Positions 46,825-58,900 of a stretch of 64,000 bases of DNA are shown here, one piece after another. Source of the DNA: Rhynchopus euleeides. Taxonomy: Eukaryota > Euglenozoa > Diplonemea > Diplonemida > Diplonemidae. Made by a program: the position numbers and the translations under genes. Within the stretch, counting starts at the first letter, position 1; every line of letters starts with the position of its first letter. The stretch lies in the NCBI GenBank assembly GCA_963210315.1, contig OY723247.1, positions 1,984,001 to 2,048,000 of the forward strand. Reading direction: 5' to 3'. The notes below the pieces were generated by a model. That model was not told the origin of the DNA and made no database searches. It was given only the letters and a program-made list of their open reading frames with translations.

Positions 46825-46955
46825 TTTGAAACCGCCTTTCTCGTCAGAAGCACCTCCCCTCACGTCTGGGTGTGTGTGTGTGTGTTGAAACCCACTAACT
46901 CTAAGGCGGTGTCTGTTTAGCGCGACACCTCGCCAGAATCACCTCCCCCTGTGTG
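46825..46955 (+). repeat. Two divergent copies of an AAGGCGGTGTC..CACCTCCCC motif
   Basis: Just 3' of p62, TTGAAACC..GCC..AGAAGCACCTCCCC (about 46826-46859) and TTGAAACCC..AAGGCGGTGTC..CAGAATCACCTCCCC (about 46885-46948) resemble the start of the 357-bp repeats at 22846 and 23643. The second copy has a GGTGTC/GACACC stem. (GT)n precedes the second copy, as in the 357-bp repeats. Confidence 0.55.
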
Positions 46956-47559
46956 TTCTCGGTGGATGCTGGCACAAAGGGGGGAGGAGGAGGGGCCATG
47001 ACGACGAGGCTTTCTGCAGTGTGGTGTGAAAGCTGTGTCATGGTGTGGCAGAGTGAGGAGAGAGGTGAAGGGGGGGGGGGGGGGAGGGGCGTGGGGGACA
47101 CCACGGACTAGTCGCCCGGACGACTAGTCGGGACGACGGGTGAAATGACGACGGGTGAAACGACGGGTGGCACCCGTCGACTCGACGGGTGGACCTGTCG
47201 AGTCGACGGGTGCCACCCGTCGGCACGACGGGTGAACCTGCTGAAACGACGGGTGTTCCAGCCATTTCCTGTTGATATGGGCCAATTTCCATTGAAAACT
47301 AGGGGAGTACCTTGCATGGCATCAGGTTATTTTTCACGCCGAGCTATCTTCCCTGCACAGACCCACCCCCCATTACTTTCCATTTACAATTCCTAGTTGG
47401 TGAAGGGGCTGCCCACCGGTGGACCACCAGGAGGGGGGTGAGCCATCCAGGTGGGCAGGGGGCCTGGTAAAACAACTCCCTCCCACGACGTCACTCCGCT
47501 CTCGAGGACAAACAAAATCACCTACGTACCTGAACTGCCAAACACCCCCCCCCCCTCAC

Positions 47560-48328
47560 TTACGGGTGCGCGGATCTCATGTGCTCGTCGCGCTTTACAG
47601 TGGTTTTAAAGAGCTCGAAACAAACACAGCAACGCTTTTGTGTCAGCACGCGCGAATGGTGACTGAGGTAGTGCTGGCTCAGTCCCTTCGATTTTGCCCG
47701 TTTGCCGCACTCCTGGCATGTGACAGTGCAGGTCTGACACGGCGCGTTGTTTTGTGGCCGATGTGCAGCATCATAATGCGCAAACAGTGCTTCTCTCGTG
47801 TGGACAACTTTGGAGCACACAATGCAGATATGCTGCTGCACAGGCACTGTACCGGATGGTGTTGGTTCTGGCACTTCTGGCACATCCTCGCTGTTGCCCC
47901 AGGATTTGGACTTGCAGATGCATGCGAGCAGCGTTGCCTTTGGAGTGGTGTTTTCCGGGTCGCCCAGAAATTGTTGGCCCCATCGCCCCCTTTTTGTGAC
48001 GTGAGATCCAAGGCTGAGGGACTCGAGTCTCCGCTGCAGTGCTGCCGTTGCTCCCTTCCAACAAGCGTTCCTCGCAGTGACACAGCAGCAAAGCTTTATC
48101 GCGCCGAACTTCAGGAGGGTCGGGGTGCTCGGTTGGTCCAGCAGGCCGCACCCCTTGCCTTTGGTCCTCTGCATTTCGAAGAGCAGCAGGTCCCGTTCGG
48201 CGGTCTGCTGCGATGTCACCCTCAGGGCATGGCGTTTGGGGACGCCATTCCCCCTCTCCAGTTCCTCGTCACTCAGGGCGAGGGGGTGTGCATCTTCTGG
48301 ATCAAACCAGTGGCTCATCGAATGGATA
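47560..48328 (-). pseudogene. C-terminal zinc-finger part of transposon protein, copy B
   Basis: Three C2H2 fingers are intact here: CIVCSKVVHTREALFAHYD.. ; CQECGKRAKSKGLSQHYLSHH-type (C-x2-C-x11-H-x3-H); and CCVCFELF..HMRSAH (C-x2-C-x12-H-x4-H). The frame is cut off from the N-terminal parts by the nested element, so the whole gene is interrupted. The fingers lie beside the left TIR. Confidence 0.6.
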
Positions 48329-48330
48329 TA

Positions 48331-49140
48331 CCGTAAACGGAAATATTGTGGACCGTAATAAAGGTGAACCGTACTATAGGTGGACCGTAAAAAAGATGGA
48401 ACAAATGGGATTTTTCCGGAACTTGGAACATTTTTACGGTCCACCTATTTTACGGTTGGGATCGTGGACTTGGCGGTTTTTTTTACGAGTTCCTTCGCGA
48501 CGAAGTCGCGAAGGAACCAAGGAAATCGTACGACTGAAGCTGCAGGATTAACACCACAGGGCCTCAGCACAGAGTGTGCGCTCACCATCGTCCGGGAACT
48601 GTTCTCCCACAGTTACTGCAGGGTGTACTACACTAAAGGAGTACGATTTCCCTGAATTTTCCGGGCACTGATTCACGAATTTACATCTGGAGGGAGCCCG
48701 GTGGTCTCAGCTTCTGTCTGCGCGCCCTGCCGTACTGTGGCTGCTTTTGTGGGCTCGTGCAGCAGGTTCTACTTTTACTTCTACCGGAATGCTCCTTGCA
48801 TGGTACTACACTTCTCGAGGTGTGGTGGTGGGTGAGTCTCGAGGTGAGTGGTGGTGATCGTGCCTTTTCCACACGCAGGGAGGACTTGCTTCTCTTGCTG
48901 GTGTTGGTTGCGGTGGTGGAAGGAGGGTCCAAAGCTGGGAGGTCGGGAGGCCTACGTGTGGGTGTCTGCGGCGTGGAGGCCGCAGTCCGCGCCCCGCAAC
49001 CCACCAGCCCGCGGGCGAAAAACGCATTGTCTTTTCCATATTCAGTCCCAATAAATGGTGGACCGTAAAAAAGATGGAACGTTTGGCCTTTTTTTGGGAA
49101 CTTGGAACATTTTTACGGTCCACCCTTTTTCCGTTTACGG
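48331..49140. mobile_element. Nested 810-bp TIR element with TA target duplication
   Basis: The ends are CCGTAAACGG and CCGTTTACGG, flanked by TA on both sides. Copy A of the host transposon has the empty site (GGATATATGTAAC at about 38170). Inside lie two hairpin units (48376-48447 and 49057-49123) with TAGGTGGACCGTAAAAA-type arms, a perfect 13-bp palindrome at 48489-48517 (GTTCCTTCGCGAC / GTCGCGAAGGAAC), and an 11-bp inverted pair GGAAATCGTAC / GTACGATTTCC (about 48521 and 48641). No transposase is seen, so this is a MITE-like nest. Confidence 0.85.
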
Positions 49141-49901
49141 TATGTAACACCACGCCCCTCGGATGTTCTCCCAGGTGACACCCACTCCAGGACAAACACA
49201 AGGATGTGCATTGCGATGAGCGAGAAGATGAACTCTTTCGCGCACTTTCCCTCCTGGTGGTACTTGATGGGGATGTCGTTGTAGCGGAAATGCACAAGCA
49301 TTTCCATTGCAATACAGAGTAGATGCTGCACCCCCTTCGTCTTGGTAATGGTGAGTAAGCGACTCAGAACATCTCTGGCCTGGTTTCCCGTCATGTTGGA
49401 ACACGTTGAGCTGCCAAGGACAGCCTTCTGCACGGCAGGTCCATCAGGCAAGATCTCTGCGAGTATTGCGATGAACCCGTTTATGTCGTGCAGGGGGGGG
49501 TGACCCCTGCGTACAGGCTCTCAAACCCAGCTTCATGAAGTTCCTGGATGCTAGCCCTGTGGCAGGCGTGGAGCTGTTTCAACCAGTCATTTCGTGGTGT
49601 GGTACAAAACGCGCTCCTGTGCGAAGATGACCCCATCTTACTAAATGCCGACCACAGCTCAAGATGGTCCCCTGCTACCCTAAGCAGGCGAGCCGAAACA
49701 TCACGTTCGCCTTTTCGAAAACCCCTCTCTGCACTCTTGCGATTTGCTTCAGGAAGTTGAACGTGAACCACGTTCTGTACTCATCCTTCTGCTTATCGGC
49801 AACTGTCACCAACCGTGTTGCGAAGGCACCGTCGAAAATGCCTACGGCCAGCCTGCTCTGCTGGGTCTTCTGTGCCTGTTTCTTCTCCGCCTCGTACAGC
49901 T

Positions 49902-50303
49902 TCACCATAGCTGCAGTGCCGCGGGGCAGGCGTCGGCCATCTCCTTGAGCCCTGTCGGGTGGTCCTTCCCGTTGCTCTTCCGGAGGCCCAACCCGACAAA
50001 CTCGATGTCTGACCCGCTATTGACACGGGCAGCGTACATCGTGCGACCATCCTTCGCGGTCGACTTGCTGATCACCCCACCCCCCACCTTCTCATACTTT
50101 TTGTACAGGGCAAGACTGATGATGGGATCAGTCGACTTGATGGTAGTATCCGTCAGCTTGCCGAGAAGCTGCTTCAGGGCCATGTGGCTCAACCCATCAG
50201 CATCACGCTCGACAACATACGTGTTGATCCAAGCACGTACAAACACCGTCATGTCCACAGCGCTGGCGAGGGCCTGCGCTGCAGTACGCTTTGCCGCTGG
50301 CAT
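49902..50303 (-). CDS. N-terminal transposon protein segment, copy B (133 aa)
   Basis: Near-identical to 38956-39357, with three amino-acid differences by eye, and the same TGA-overlapping-ATG end. The next frame (49908-49675, starting MVKLYEAEKKQAQK) is open here for 77 residues, unlike in copy A. No domain was recognised. Confidence 0.5.
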   Translation of the reverse strand: MPAAKRTAAQALASAVDMTVFVRAWINTYVVERDADGLSHMALKQLLGKLTDTTIKSTDPIISLALYKKYEKVGGGVISKSTAKDGRTMYAARVNSGSDIEFVGLGLRKSNGKDHPTGLKEMADACPAALQLW

Positions 50304-50858
50304 TGATTGGTGTGGCTCGTCTGGGTGGCCTGGGTGGTGATGATGGTATCTTGGGGTATCTTGGCCTGGGTGATGATGAGGGTACGGTATCTTGGAGACT
50401 GCCTTGTGGGTTGTGCAAGGGTTGGGGGCTGGGGCGAAAATTTGCCTGGCAGAAAAGTGATCAGCTTCATGAAGTAGGTTGCTCCGTCAAACTGACACAG
50501 TTTGTCAGAGTCAAGATCCCTCGAACAATGAAAATCCACGAGAACAGCCGTCGCACATGCACTTGAGGCCCATCACCAACTAGGAATTGTAAATGGAAAG
50601 TAATGGGGGGTGGGTCTGTGCAGGGAAGATAGCTCGGCGTGAAAAATAACCTGATGCCATGCAAGGTACTCCCCTAGTTTTCAATGGAAATTGGCCCATA
50701 TCAACAGGAAATGGCTGGAACACCCGTCGTTTCAGCAGGTTCACCCGTCGTGCCGACGGGTGGCACCCGTCGAGTCGACGGGTGCCGCCTGTCGAGTTTT
50801 CACCCGTCGTCCCGACTAGTCGACCCCACCCGTCACTGCCCGACTAGTCCGTGGTGGA

Positions 50859-51493
50859 GGGGCGGCCTGCCCCCTCCTCACTGGCTGGCTGTTGTCTGGT
50901 GGGGGCCCTGCACCCCGGGGGCCCCCTGCGAGGGCCCCCGGGGTTTGCTTTTTAGAGTGGAAGGGGCGCACCCCTCCCAAAAGAGAAGGGTTGTAGCGTG
51001 GTTGTTTCCGTGTCGGCGAAAAGGAGCCCCCCTCTGTGGTGCTGGTCTTTCAGCGCCCCTCCCCGTTTCTTGGCAGCCCTTTTCGTTGGTGTGGGGGGGG
51101 GCAAACAAAAAATATGCACGGCTTTTCCAACGCCTGTTCGGGATTCTCGTCCCTGGGACCTCTGGGGCTGTGGTGGTGGTTGCCGCCCTGCTGTAGCGTT
51201 GTCGGTTGGGGTGTGGGGCCCGACGAGCGAATAGTTGGCAGCAGAAGGCATCCACCCACCTACCCATGCATACGTACACCACCACCTCGCAGCTTGGGTG
51301 CGTCTTGTCGGGGTCCCCTGGTCTTCGGCCCTGTTCGTGCTGCCCACACATCGACACCATCCATCAGGGATTTACATTTCAGTAGTGTGCCACGCTCACT
51401 TACATTGCCCTTACCGAATCCCCAATAGAACCTTCCCGCTTGAGTTTGTGAGCTCAGCAGGTCGCCTCGTCTGTGTGACCCAGTTGTTGCAAG
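50859..51493. other. Intergenic, upstream of ankyrin gene
   Basis: It begins with a hairpin-forming GGGGGCCC-rich stretch (50903-50942: repeated GGGGGCCC and GGGCCCCC). No gene is supported, although frames are open on both strands for about 100-160 codons. Confidence 0.5.
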
Positions 51494-52537
51494 ATGCCGT
51501 TCATGGGGAAAGCCACGCTGTATGATGCTGCCCGTGCAGGGGATGTCAAAGCTGTTCAGAAGCTGGGGGCACGCACAGACGTCAACGCCTGGAACCGTGA
51601 TGGTATGCCCGAGACACCGTCTTCTGCGGTGTTCCACCAACCACCTGCTCACAGGAGTGACGGCGCTGCATTTCGCTGTGAGGCATAACCACGTGAAGGT
51701 GGTGGAGGCGCTGGTGCAGCTGGGTGCAGACCCCGACAGGCCTGCCCAGACAAACTCAGGTATGCCATTCGCCTCTCTTCGGCATGCTGCCACACACGCC
51801 ACACACAGGGTCCACGCCGCTGCAGGCCGCCGCGTTCTACGGCAAGGCTGATGCTGTTGCCTGCCTGGTCCGCCTTGGGGCCAACGTCTACTCGCGGGGT
51901 CGGCATGGTATGCTGGTGCAGCACACCACACCACGGCACCACCACTCCTCACACCACAGGACGCACTGCGCTCCACCTCAGCGCTGCAAGGGGGCACATG
52001 AACGTCGTGCAGTCCCTGCTGGTTGCAGGGATGGATGTGAACGTCGTTTCCGGTGTCGGCGAGACGCCGCTGTCCCTCGCTATGCAGTGCGGAAAGCACG
52101 ACATTGCCGACTGGCTGCTGCACAACACCAACGCCACGCCGTGCTTGCCCGCTGACGAGGTCGTGATGGTGCAAGAAGGTACCTCCCTGCCCGCCCACGT
52201 CGCCTTCGACGCAGAGCTGGACAACGTCCTGGCTACGGCGGAGACGGCCCACGCTGTTGCCGAGGCTGCATCGGAGGCTGCAGCAGCAGCATGGGACGAG
52301 GTGGTGTCGCGCATTGCACAGCTGGGCGACACACCGGAGGCCACACGCCTCATGGCCGATGTCGAAGCAGCACGCAACACCGCTCTGGCCGCCCACAGCG
52401 AGGTCGGCGCAAAGTGCGAAGAGCTGACCCGCCAGGCAATGGTTGTGCAGGCAGAGCGTGAGCGCGCTCAGCGCATGCGGGACAGCCCACACCTGTCCGG
52501 CGGGCTGGACGACTCCACCATTGTCCTCGTGTCCTGA
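51494..52537 (+). CDS. Ankyrin-repeat protein with one repeat per exon, 296 aa
   Basis: Exons 51494-51602, 51655-51759, 51809-51907 and 51960-52537 total 891 bp, in frame. The three introns are only 52, 49 and 52 bp, and all begin GTATGC. The first half holds five ankyrin repeats (GVTALHFAVRHNHVKVVEALV, GSTPLQAAAFYGKADAVACLV, GRTALHLSAARGHMNVVQSLL and GETPLSLAMQCGKHDIADWLL, plus a first one at the N-terminus). The C-terminal half (about 190-296) is an Ala/Glu-rich helical, probably coiled-coil segment. It is probably a cytosolic protein-protein adaptor; no enzyme domain. The joins are inferred from ankyrin periodicity and are convincing because the consensus is restored at each junction. Confidence 0.9.
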
Positions 52538-55500
52538 GCGACGCACCTCCCATCACTTCGCTCTGATTGTGCCGCCCCAGCCGGCACGCCGCTCTTGAAG
52601 CAGCACTGTGCAAAACTATCCGAGCCGTCTTTCTCCACCAGAGAGCGTGGCCCATCTACGCCGGAGGAACCCTCTCAGGCACAGCCTGAAGGGCGTGTCG
52701 GGCAGGGTGCATCAAGACCACCCTCGCGCTGCCCTCGAAGACATGCGGGCTGTGTTTTCCCCCCACACTGCCGGCCTGCCCCTGCCTTTCCTCCGGGTCT
52801 GCGCATGTCCCTCGTCTGTACTCTCGAGGGGGTAACCCTTCTATAGTGACACCGTTGCTCTCTACTCCGCCCCCCCCCCCCCCCTCTTTTACTCTCACGT
52901 ATACTTAGCACCGCAGTGTGAATAGCCCCAGTGAAACGAACATTTCACCACCACCACCGCCACTCTCCTCCATCTATCTCTCTCTCTCTCCCCCTTTGAC
53001 CTTGACTTGGTATACATTGGATCATCCGTGTGAGTGAGCCAGAGCAGAACTTTCCGCTTGCAAAGGTCGTTTCGGTTGTAGTACTCCCGTTGTATCTTCC
53101 CATGGGTCTGGCGCAGATATCGTGACTTGCTGTATGGGTTTGCACCGTGTGATATACTCTGTGGGAAGAGGCGATGTATTGACTGCCGATGCAACAGCCC
53201 TGTTCGTTGGGCTTCGAATCAGGCGCTGGGGGGGGGGGGGGTAGGTGTGGAGGGGTGGAGGTGTGGACATCACACGAACGATCCATTTGTTTTTTTTTCT
53301 CTGGAAAAATGTCTCATCCGCGCTTGCAAGGTGGGGCAACGTCGTCTTATTTTGGCGCGGAAAGGCGTAAAAAGAATAAGGGCAAATCCTCCAGCGCAGA
53401 AGAGGCGAGTTTTTGATCACAGCCCCTCAAGGTTGCCACGTGCGGCTCACTGCCGCTGTCGTTCGTTTCTTCTCCCCGCCCCTCCCTCAAGGAAGCACGG
53501 CATCAAACCTCTTCATCAGGCCAGGGTATTGTGAGGCGTGTGGGAGCCGTCGGCACCCGACGCGAAATCATAAAGTTAGTCGGGGGCAGTGTGTGCTGAC
53601 GGACAGAGGGTGCCTGCAAGAACCCACAAGAAATGTTGTATTTCACACAGAACAAGAATCTTGTCAGTGAAAAAATGTAGGTAGGGGTTTGGGTGACAAA
53701 CACAAATCTACCTTGTCTTGTTACTTTGACTGTGCGCACAAACAGGCAAACCGGGTGAGGTTTGTTCGCCCGGGTGGCGTACAACCGAAAGTTTACGGAA
53801 GTTTGCAACAAAAATGACGTACTTAGCGTCTGTTGGCACCCCTGTGTCATATATGGCGGAGGCAAGGGTGGGGTGCTCTGCTCCACGTGCTTGGTGGCTG
53901 TACCCTTCCCGCAATACCGAAGGCTTCCGGCATCTTGTGTCGCAGCCACACCCGCCCCAACTGCCACGCGCATTCCTGCGTGCAGCTGCCCCCTGTCCCC
54001 ACTCCTCCGCTTCTTGCTCTCTTGTTCCCCGTTTATTTTTGCCCACCACAAACCACTTCATCGATTATCTGCTTCACCGCCACCGGCGGCGTCAAGACTA
54101 TGTGTGGGCCGGTATATATATTTATCTGCTTGTCCCGCTCCCCTTCACCCCACCACTCCTCGCGTCGGGCAAGCAGGTTCTTCCTATCTTGCTATCTGGT
54201 TTTCCGCAGTGCCTGGGAAATCTCCCATGCTGGAACCCTGTTCGATTTTGATACTTGGCACGATCGTGCCCCAAACAGCCGTGGGGTGGGTGTGGGAGTG
54301 GGAGTGATGCGGCGAGATCAAGTGTGTCATGTGAACATCTAGTCCAGCCCACCTCTCGCCTGCTTGCGGGTGAAGGGGGGGGCGTCAATTGTGCGCGCCA
54401 ACCTGCCTTTTGTTTATCCTTAGCGTAAGGCAGTTGCTCGTCGGCACAGCCAGAAAAAAAACAACTTGCACACTCATCTCTTCAGGGTTTCACATCAATT
54501 CCAACCAAACCAACTCATTCCCCCCTTTTTCCCTCTTTTGTGCCGTCTCACACGGCAGGCAGTTGATTGCTGATGCCAAAAAAAATAACGTACCACACAC
54601 TACCGTGCCACTTCCTTGATTAGACACACAGTCTGCACAAGCGGTTAAGCAGGGGGTTATTTGGGTGTGAGGCACGGGTTGCGAGACGGCAGTGTGTGTG
54701 GAGCGAACCAGGAACCATAGAATTGTATCATTATATAGGGAGTGTGCGGTCCTCCGCCTCCACCCCCGCCTCCGAAGTGTGTATTTTTTTGACGAAACCC
54801 CTGTGCGGAAAAGTGTTGCCTTTACCCCCCTCACAGAATGACAGGGGCAGGGTGGAAGTGGGGGGGGGGGGGGGGAGGGGGGTGAGGGTGTGAGGGGGAA
54901 CATGCCACACAGTTTGACACGGAGAGGGAGGGGGGGACGGAGAGCCCCTACTCCCACCCCCCCCCCCCCCCCCCCCGCCCATCGGGTCAGATTTCTTCTC
55001 AAAAAAAATTTGTTCATTTCTTCTTCTCAAAAGGTGTGGGAGGGGAGTGGGTTCGGGGCGTGCTTGAAAGGCGCCTCCCCCCTCTCCCCCCCTAAGAAAA
55101 GCCGTGGTTACGAGCGACGAAGCGTAGCGAAGTAACGGACACAGGATGCAGTTCGTCCGGAGCCCTTTCCGAAACACTTCTCATGGGCCTGTGCTGTGAG
55201 GGAGGGAGGGTGTTTCTCTGATAGTTTTGACGAGATCCGCCCATTTTCTCTCTCTCGTTATGCAACCCCCCCTGGCTTTTTCGCATGGGAATCACTCGGT
55301 TGTTTTTGTCATTTTTCTTGCGGGTTCCCTTCTTTCTTCAAAACCCCCCGCCCCCTCTCCCCCCTCCCCACAACCTGCTTCTGAGCGACGGGGGTATGTT
55401 CCGTTCACTCTCTCATTAGCCCTGTCTCCGCATCCCCATTCCAAGGCCAGCCCCCCCCCCCTCCTCTGCACCGCATATCCCATTCATAAGGATATGCCGA

Positions 55501-55909
55501 TACACGCACATCTCAAAAAGGTGCCCGCCCCAGATCAACACCTTTGAACGATTTTGAACGATTTTTGGCCGTGCTCGTCGCGTCCCCCGGTGAGGGGGGA
55601 CGCTGTTTCGTGTTCTCCTTGCCGCACGGAGGCATTGCCTTACGTCGCCTCTTCCTCTTTTCCTTTATGGGCGGGTTAGTCTGGCTCAGAGGGCGGGACC
55701 GTGCTGATATGCACAGTGACGACTCTCCCTTTTTTTGTTGTGCCCGCCTCCTGCCGAGTCGTGGCTGCTGCCTCTCAGACTGGGGGCGGGCGGTCGCCGA
55801 CGCTGACGCGCCTGGCGGCCCGTGGAAAGTGACGTGGGTCTGGGGGTGGGGGGGGGGGGTGCTGGGGTGTCAGGCCGAAGCCCTTGACCGCTGTTGATTT
55901 TTGCAGGTT
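52538..55909. other. Intergenic, no gene seen
   Basis: It holds C/G tracts at 52868-52884, 53229-53242, 54860-54885 and 54956-54976, and (CT)n around 52976-52990. ACACAGTTTGACACGGAGAG near 54909 loosely echoes 33862. GAAGCGTAGCGAAG near 55118 resembles the core near 18473. The 3' untranslated end of the LINE must lie at its right edge; its exact limit is not clear because no poly-A run is visible on the minus strand. Confidence 0.5.
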
Positions 55910-58900
55910 TCACGAGATCAGGTAGTCCTTCTCGCTGTGCTCCGTCACCCCTGCCTCAGCCAGGTAGCGTAGGGCCCCCTTGCAGTTGTGCAGCAGCAGG
56001 TTGTGCACGCTTGTGGCTGTGAGGTGGTGTCGGGCTGACGCTGTCGCGGGACAGCCGAAGAATAGGTGCTTCAGCGAGACCCCAGGCGGGGGGCTGTCCG
56101 GCGCAAGCTTCAGGCAGGGTTTGCACGGTGGTTGTGCGCTGCCCGGGACGTCGTGGTCGTACACCAGGCGGTGGTGGTCGGCCCGGAGGCGGCGGATGGT
56201 GGTTTCCCCTAAGCGGGTAAGGCCCTCCATGCGGAGGTCAGGGCGCTGCAGTCGCGTCTCCCCGATTCCTGACCGATACGCGTACACGCTGTCTGTGCGG
56301 GGCAACGTGGTCCCGCTGTATATGTGTCGGCGGAGGGTGACACGGGCCGACGCGAGGCTGATCGGCTCCATCTGGGGCTTGAACGCACCGATCTGCGCCT
56401 GCTTGTCAGCAAGTTCGTTCCCTACCACCCCAACATGCGACGGGATGTAGCGGAGGTGGGTGGTGACATCGTATGTTTGGGCGAGCTTGCGCAGCCTCTG
56501 CCAGATGTCCCATTCGGTGGACCCCCTCGCTCGCTGGGGGCCGCTCAGCAGTGCATTCAGTGCGCTCTGCGAGTCGGTGAGGATGGCGACCGTTTCGCCT
56601 TGGGTTACCACGGTGCATAGGTGGGCGAGGGATTCTCTGATGGCCACCAGCTCTGCCTGGTAGCTGATGCAACGGAGTCCTGCCGGCCAGGCGAGCTTTT
56701 TCTTGAGGCGGCCCTCCGGCATGCTGTACACCGCTGCGCCCGCGCCGCCCTGTTGCTGCCGCGATGTGGAGTTGGAGACTGACCCGTCGGTGTAGACATG
56801 CCAGGCGCACGTCGGGAGGGCCTGGATGGTCTGCTCTGCCAGGTCCCGGAGGGTGTCTTTCGGGGTGGCGGCCTTCGGGGCGGTGAGCCCCGGCAGCGTC
56901 GCCAGGATGTGCACTCGTGGCAGCACCAGGTTCCATTCCCAGGGGGGGATGGGGTGTGCTGCATGCAGGGGGGCCAGCAGGGGGGTGCGCCCGTCGACCT
57001 TCGAGGATTTCACCAGACTCCGTGCCTGATGTAGCCAGCTGCCTCCCGTGTTCCCGGTATTTAGTTGCGCCCGGTATCCTGGGGAGTGGGGCACGCGGCG
57101 GAAGCGTTCGTGGTCTGTGCACACCGCAACCTTGAAGTCGAGGTCGAGGTCTCGTAGGTGTGATTCCCAGAGGAGCTTCGCCGTGCTGGTGTTCTTCATG
57201 CAGCCTGTGATAATCAGGGCTGCGGTGCGGTGGACATCTTGCAGGCGTTTGAGGTTCCTCGCGGTCAGGCCAGGGGTGTAAACGCTTGCGGCGTACATCA
57301 GGATGGGGTAGACATACGTCAGGTAGGCCTGGCGCAGCGTGTCTCCACTTGAGCCCCAGTCGGTGCCTGCCAACATACGCAGTATGCTCAGGCGTCGCAT
57401 ACAGGTGGTCACGACGTGGTCGACGTGGTCCGACATCGTGTAGCAGGCATCGATGTAAACCCCGAGGTATTTTGCTGTGGAGTCGTGCTGGAGGGGGGTG
57501 CCGTCTGGGAGCTCCATGCGCTTGTGCTCGCCCAGTGCTTCAGGCGTCGTTCCCATCAGCGTGTAGCAGCACTTGCTGGGGGAGAGCTGCAGCCCGTGGA
57601 GTGGGACTTCGGCGGCGAGTGCTGATATGACGCCCTGTGCGGTGCTTAGGGCGTCGGTGTAGGTGTCCCCGACGACGAGTACTGCAATGTCATCTGCGAA
57701 CACCGCAGGGTGGACGTCCGGGGAGGCGGTGATGGCTCGAGATACGTCATCCATCACGCAGTTGAAGAGCAGGGGCGAGAGCACTGTTCCTTGTGGGACA
57801 CCGTTGTTGAAGTCGTAGTAGTCGCTTCTCACCCCGTGCACCTGTGCGGCGGCCCGGCGGTTGCTGAGGTAGTTGTGCAGCCATCGGGTGAACTTCGGGG
57901 GGAAGCCCTTTCGTCTGACGCTGTTGATGACTGCGAGCTTGCTGACCTTGTCGAAGGCTTTCTCGAGGTCGAAGTACAGGGTGACAGCTGCCTTCCCGGA
58001 GGAGAGGGCGTCCGTCGCTGTTTGGGTGATGTAGGCTAGCTGGTCGGTTGTCGATCTCAGTCGCTGGAATCCCGCTTGGTTCGGGCAGTGCCCCTCGACT
58101 TGCGGGTATGCGTCGTCAAGCATGAGCTGCTCCATGCGCCTCTTCACCATTTTTTCCAGTACCTTGCATGCTGTGCTGGTGAGCGCAATTGGTCGGTACG
58201 AGGATGCTGCCGTCGCTGGCTTCCCCGGTTTCAGGATCGGGACGATGACTGCTCGCGTCCATGCGTCGGGGAGGATGCCGCTGTTCCACGACAGGTTGAG
58301 CACGTGCAGGAGTCCCTGCCGCGCTTGGGGGCCGAGGTGCATCAGCAGTTCGTTGTTGAGGTCGTCAGGCCCTGGGGATTTTCGCTCCTGCAGTTCGGAC
58401 AGGGCTGCGCTCAGCTCCTCTTTGGAGAAGTCGTCTTCGGCAGCTGAGAGCTCGGGGGGTGTCTGGCCATTCGCATGTTGCGGGGTGGGTACCGATTGTG
58501 ACTGTTGGTCGTTCCCTTCACTGATCTTGGCGTAGTGGCTGCAGAGGAGGTCCGCCTTAGCTTTGGGGTCGGTCACCGGGACCCCTCCGTCGACAAGCGG
58601 GAAGGCGGCCTGTTGAAGTTTGCGGCCGTCGAGTTCTCGCACAAGCCGGAAGGTGGCGCCGAGGTCGCTGCTGGTGCTCGCAGCCTGGCACCTGGTTTCC
58701 CAAGTTGTGCGTTTTGCTTCGAGGACGGCGTTGGTGGCGTCGGTGGTCAGCTTGTCCAGTTTGTCGTAGTCGTCCTGGGACAGGTGTGTAGTCTGGGCGT
58801 GTCTGCGTGATTCTTCGTTCCGCGCCCGTACCGCGCGTTTCACCTTGCTCGTGAACCACCTCTTGCGGGGGCGTGAGCTACGCTTCGTCGGGATGTGCTT

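Larger units (their letters stand above)
47099..50856 (-). mobile_element. Zinc-finger TIR transposon, copy B (3758 bp, with nested insertion)
   Basis: Same ends as copy A, with 2-bp GA duplication (47097-47098 and 50857-50858). Copies A and B are about 97-98% alike by eye. The TIRs differ by gain or loss of 26-43 bp palindromic subunits. An 810-bp element is inserted at 48331-49140 and explains most of the extra length. Coding segments on the minus strand: 50303-49902, 49908-49675 and 49771-49481, then a finger-encoding end (about 48328-47560). Confidence 0.87.

Noticed and set aside
53127-54343. Several open frames of 130-180 codons between the ankyrin gene and the LINE
   Set aside because: They are Pro/Cys/Arg-rich translations of C-rich DNA on both strands with no domain and no coding-like third-position bias.
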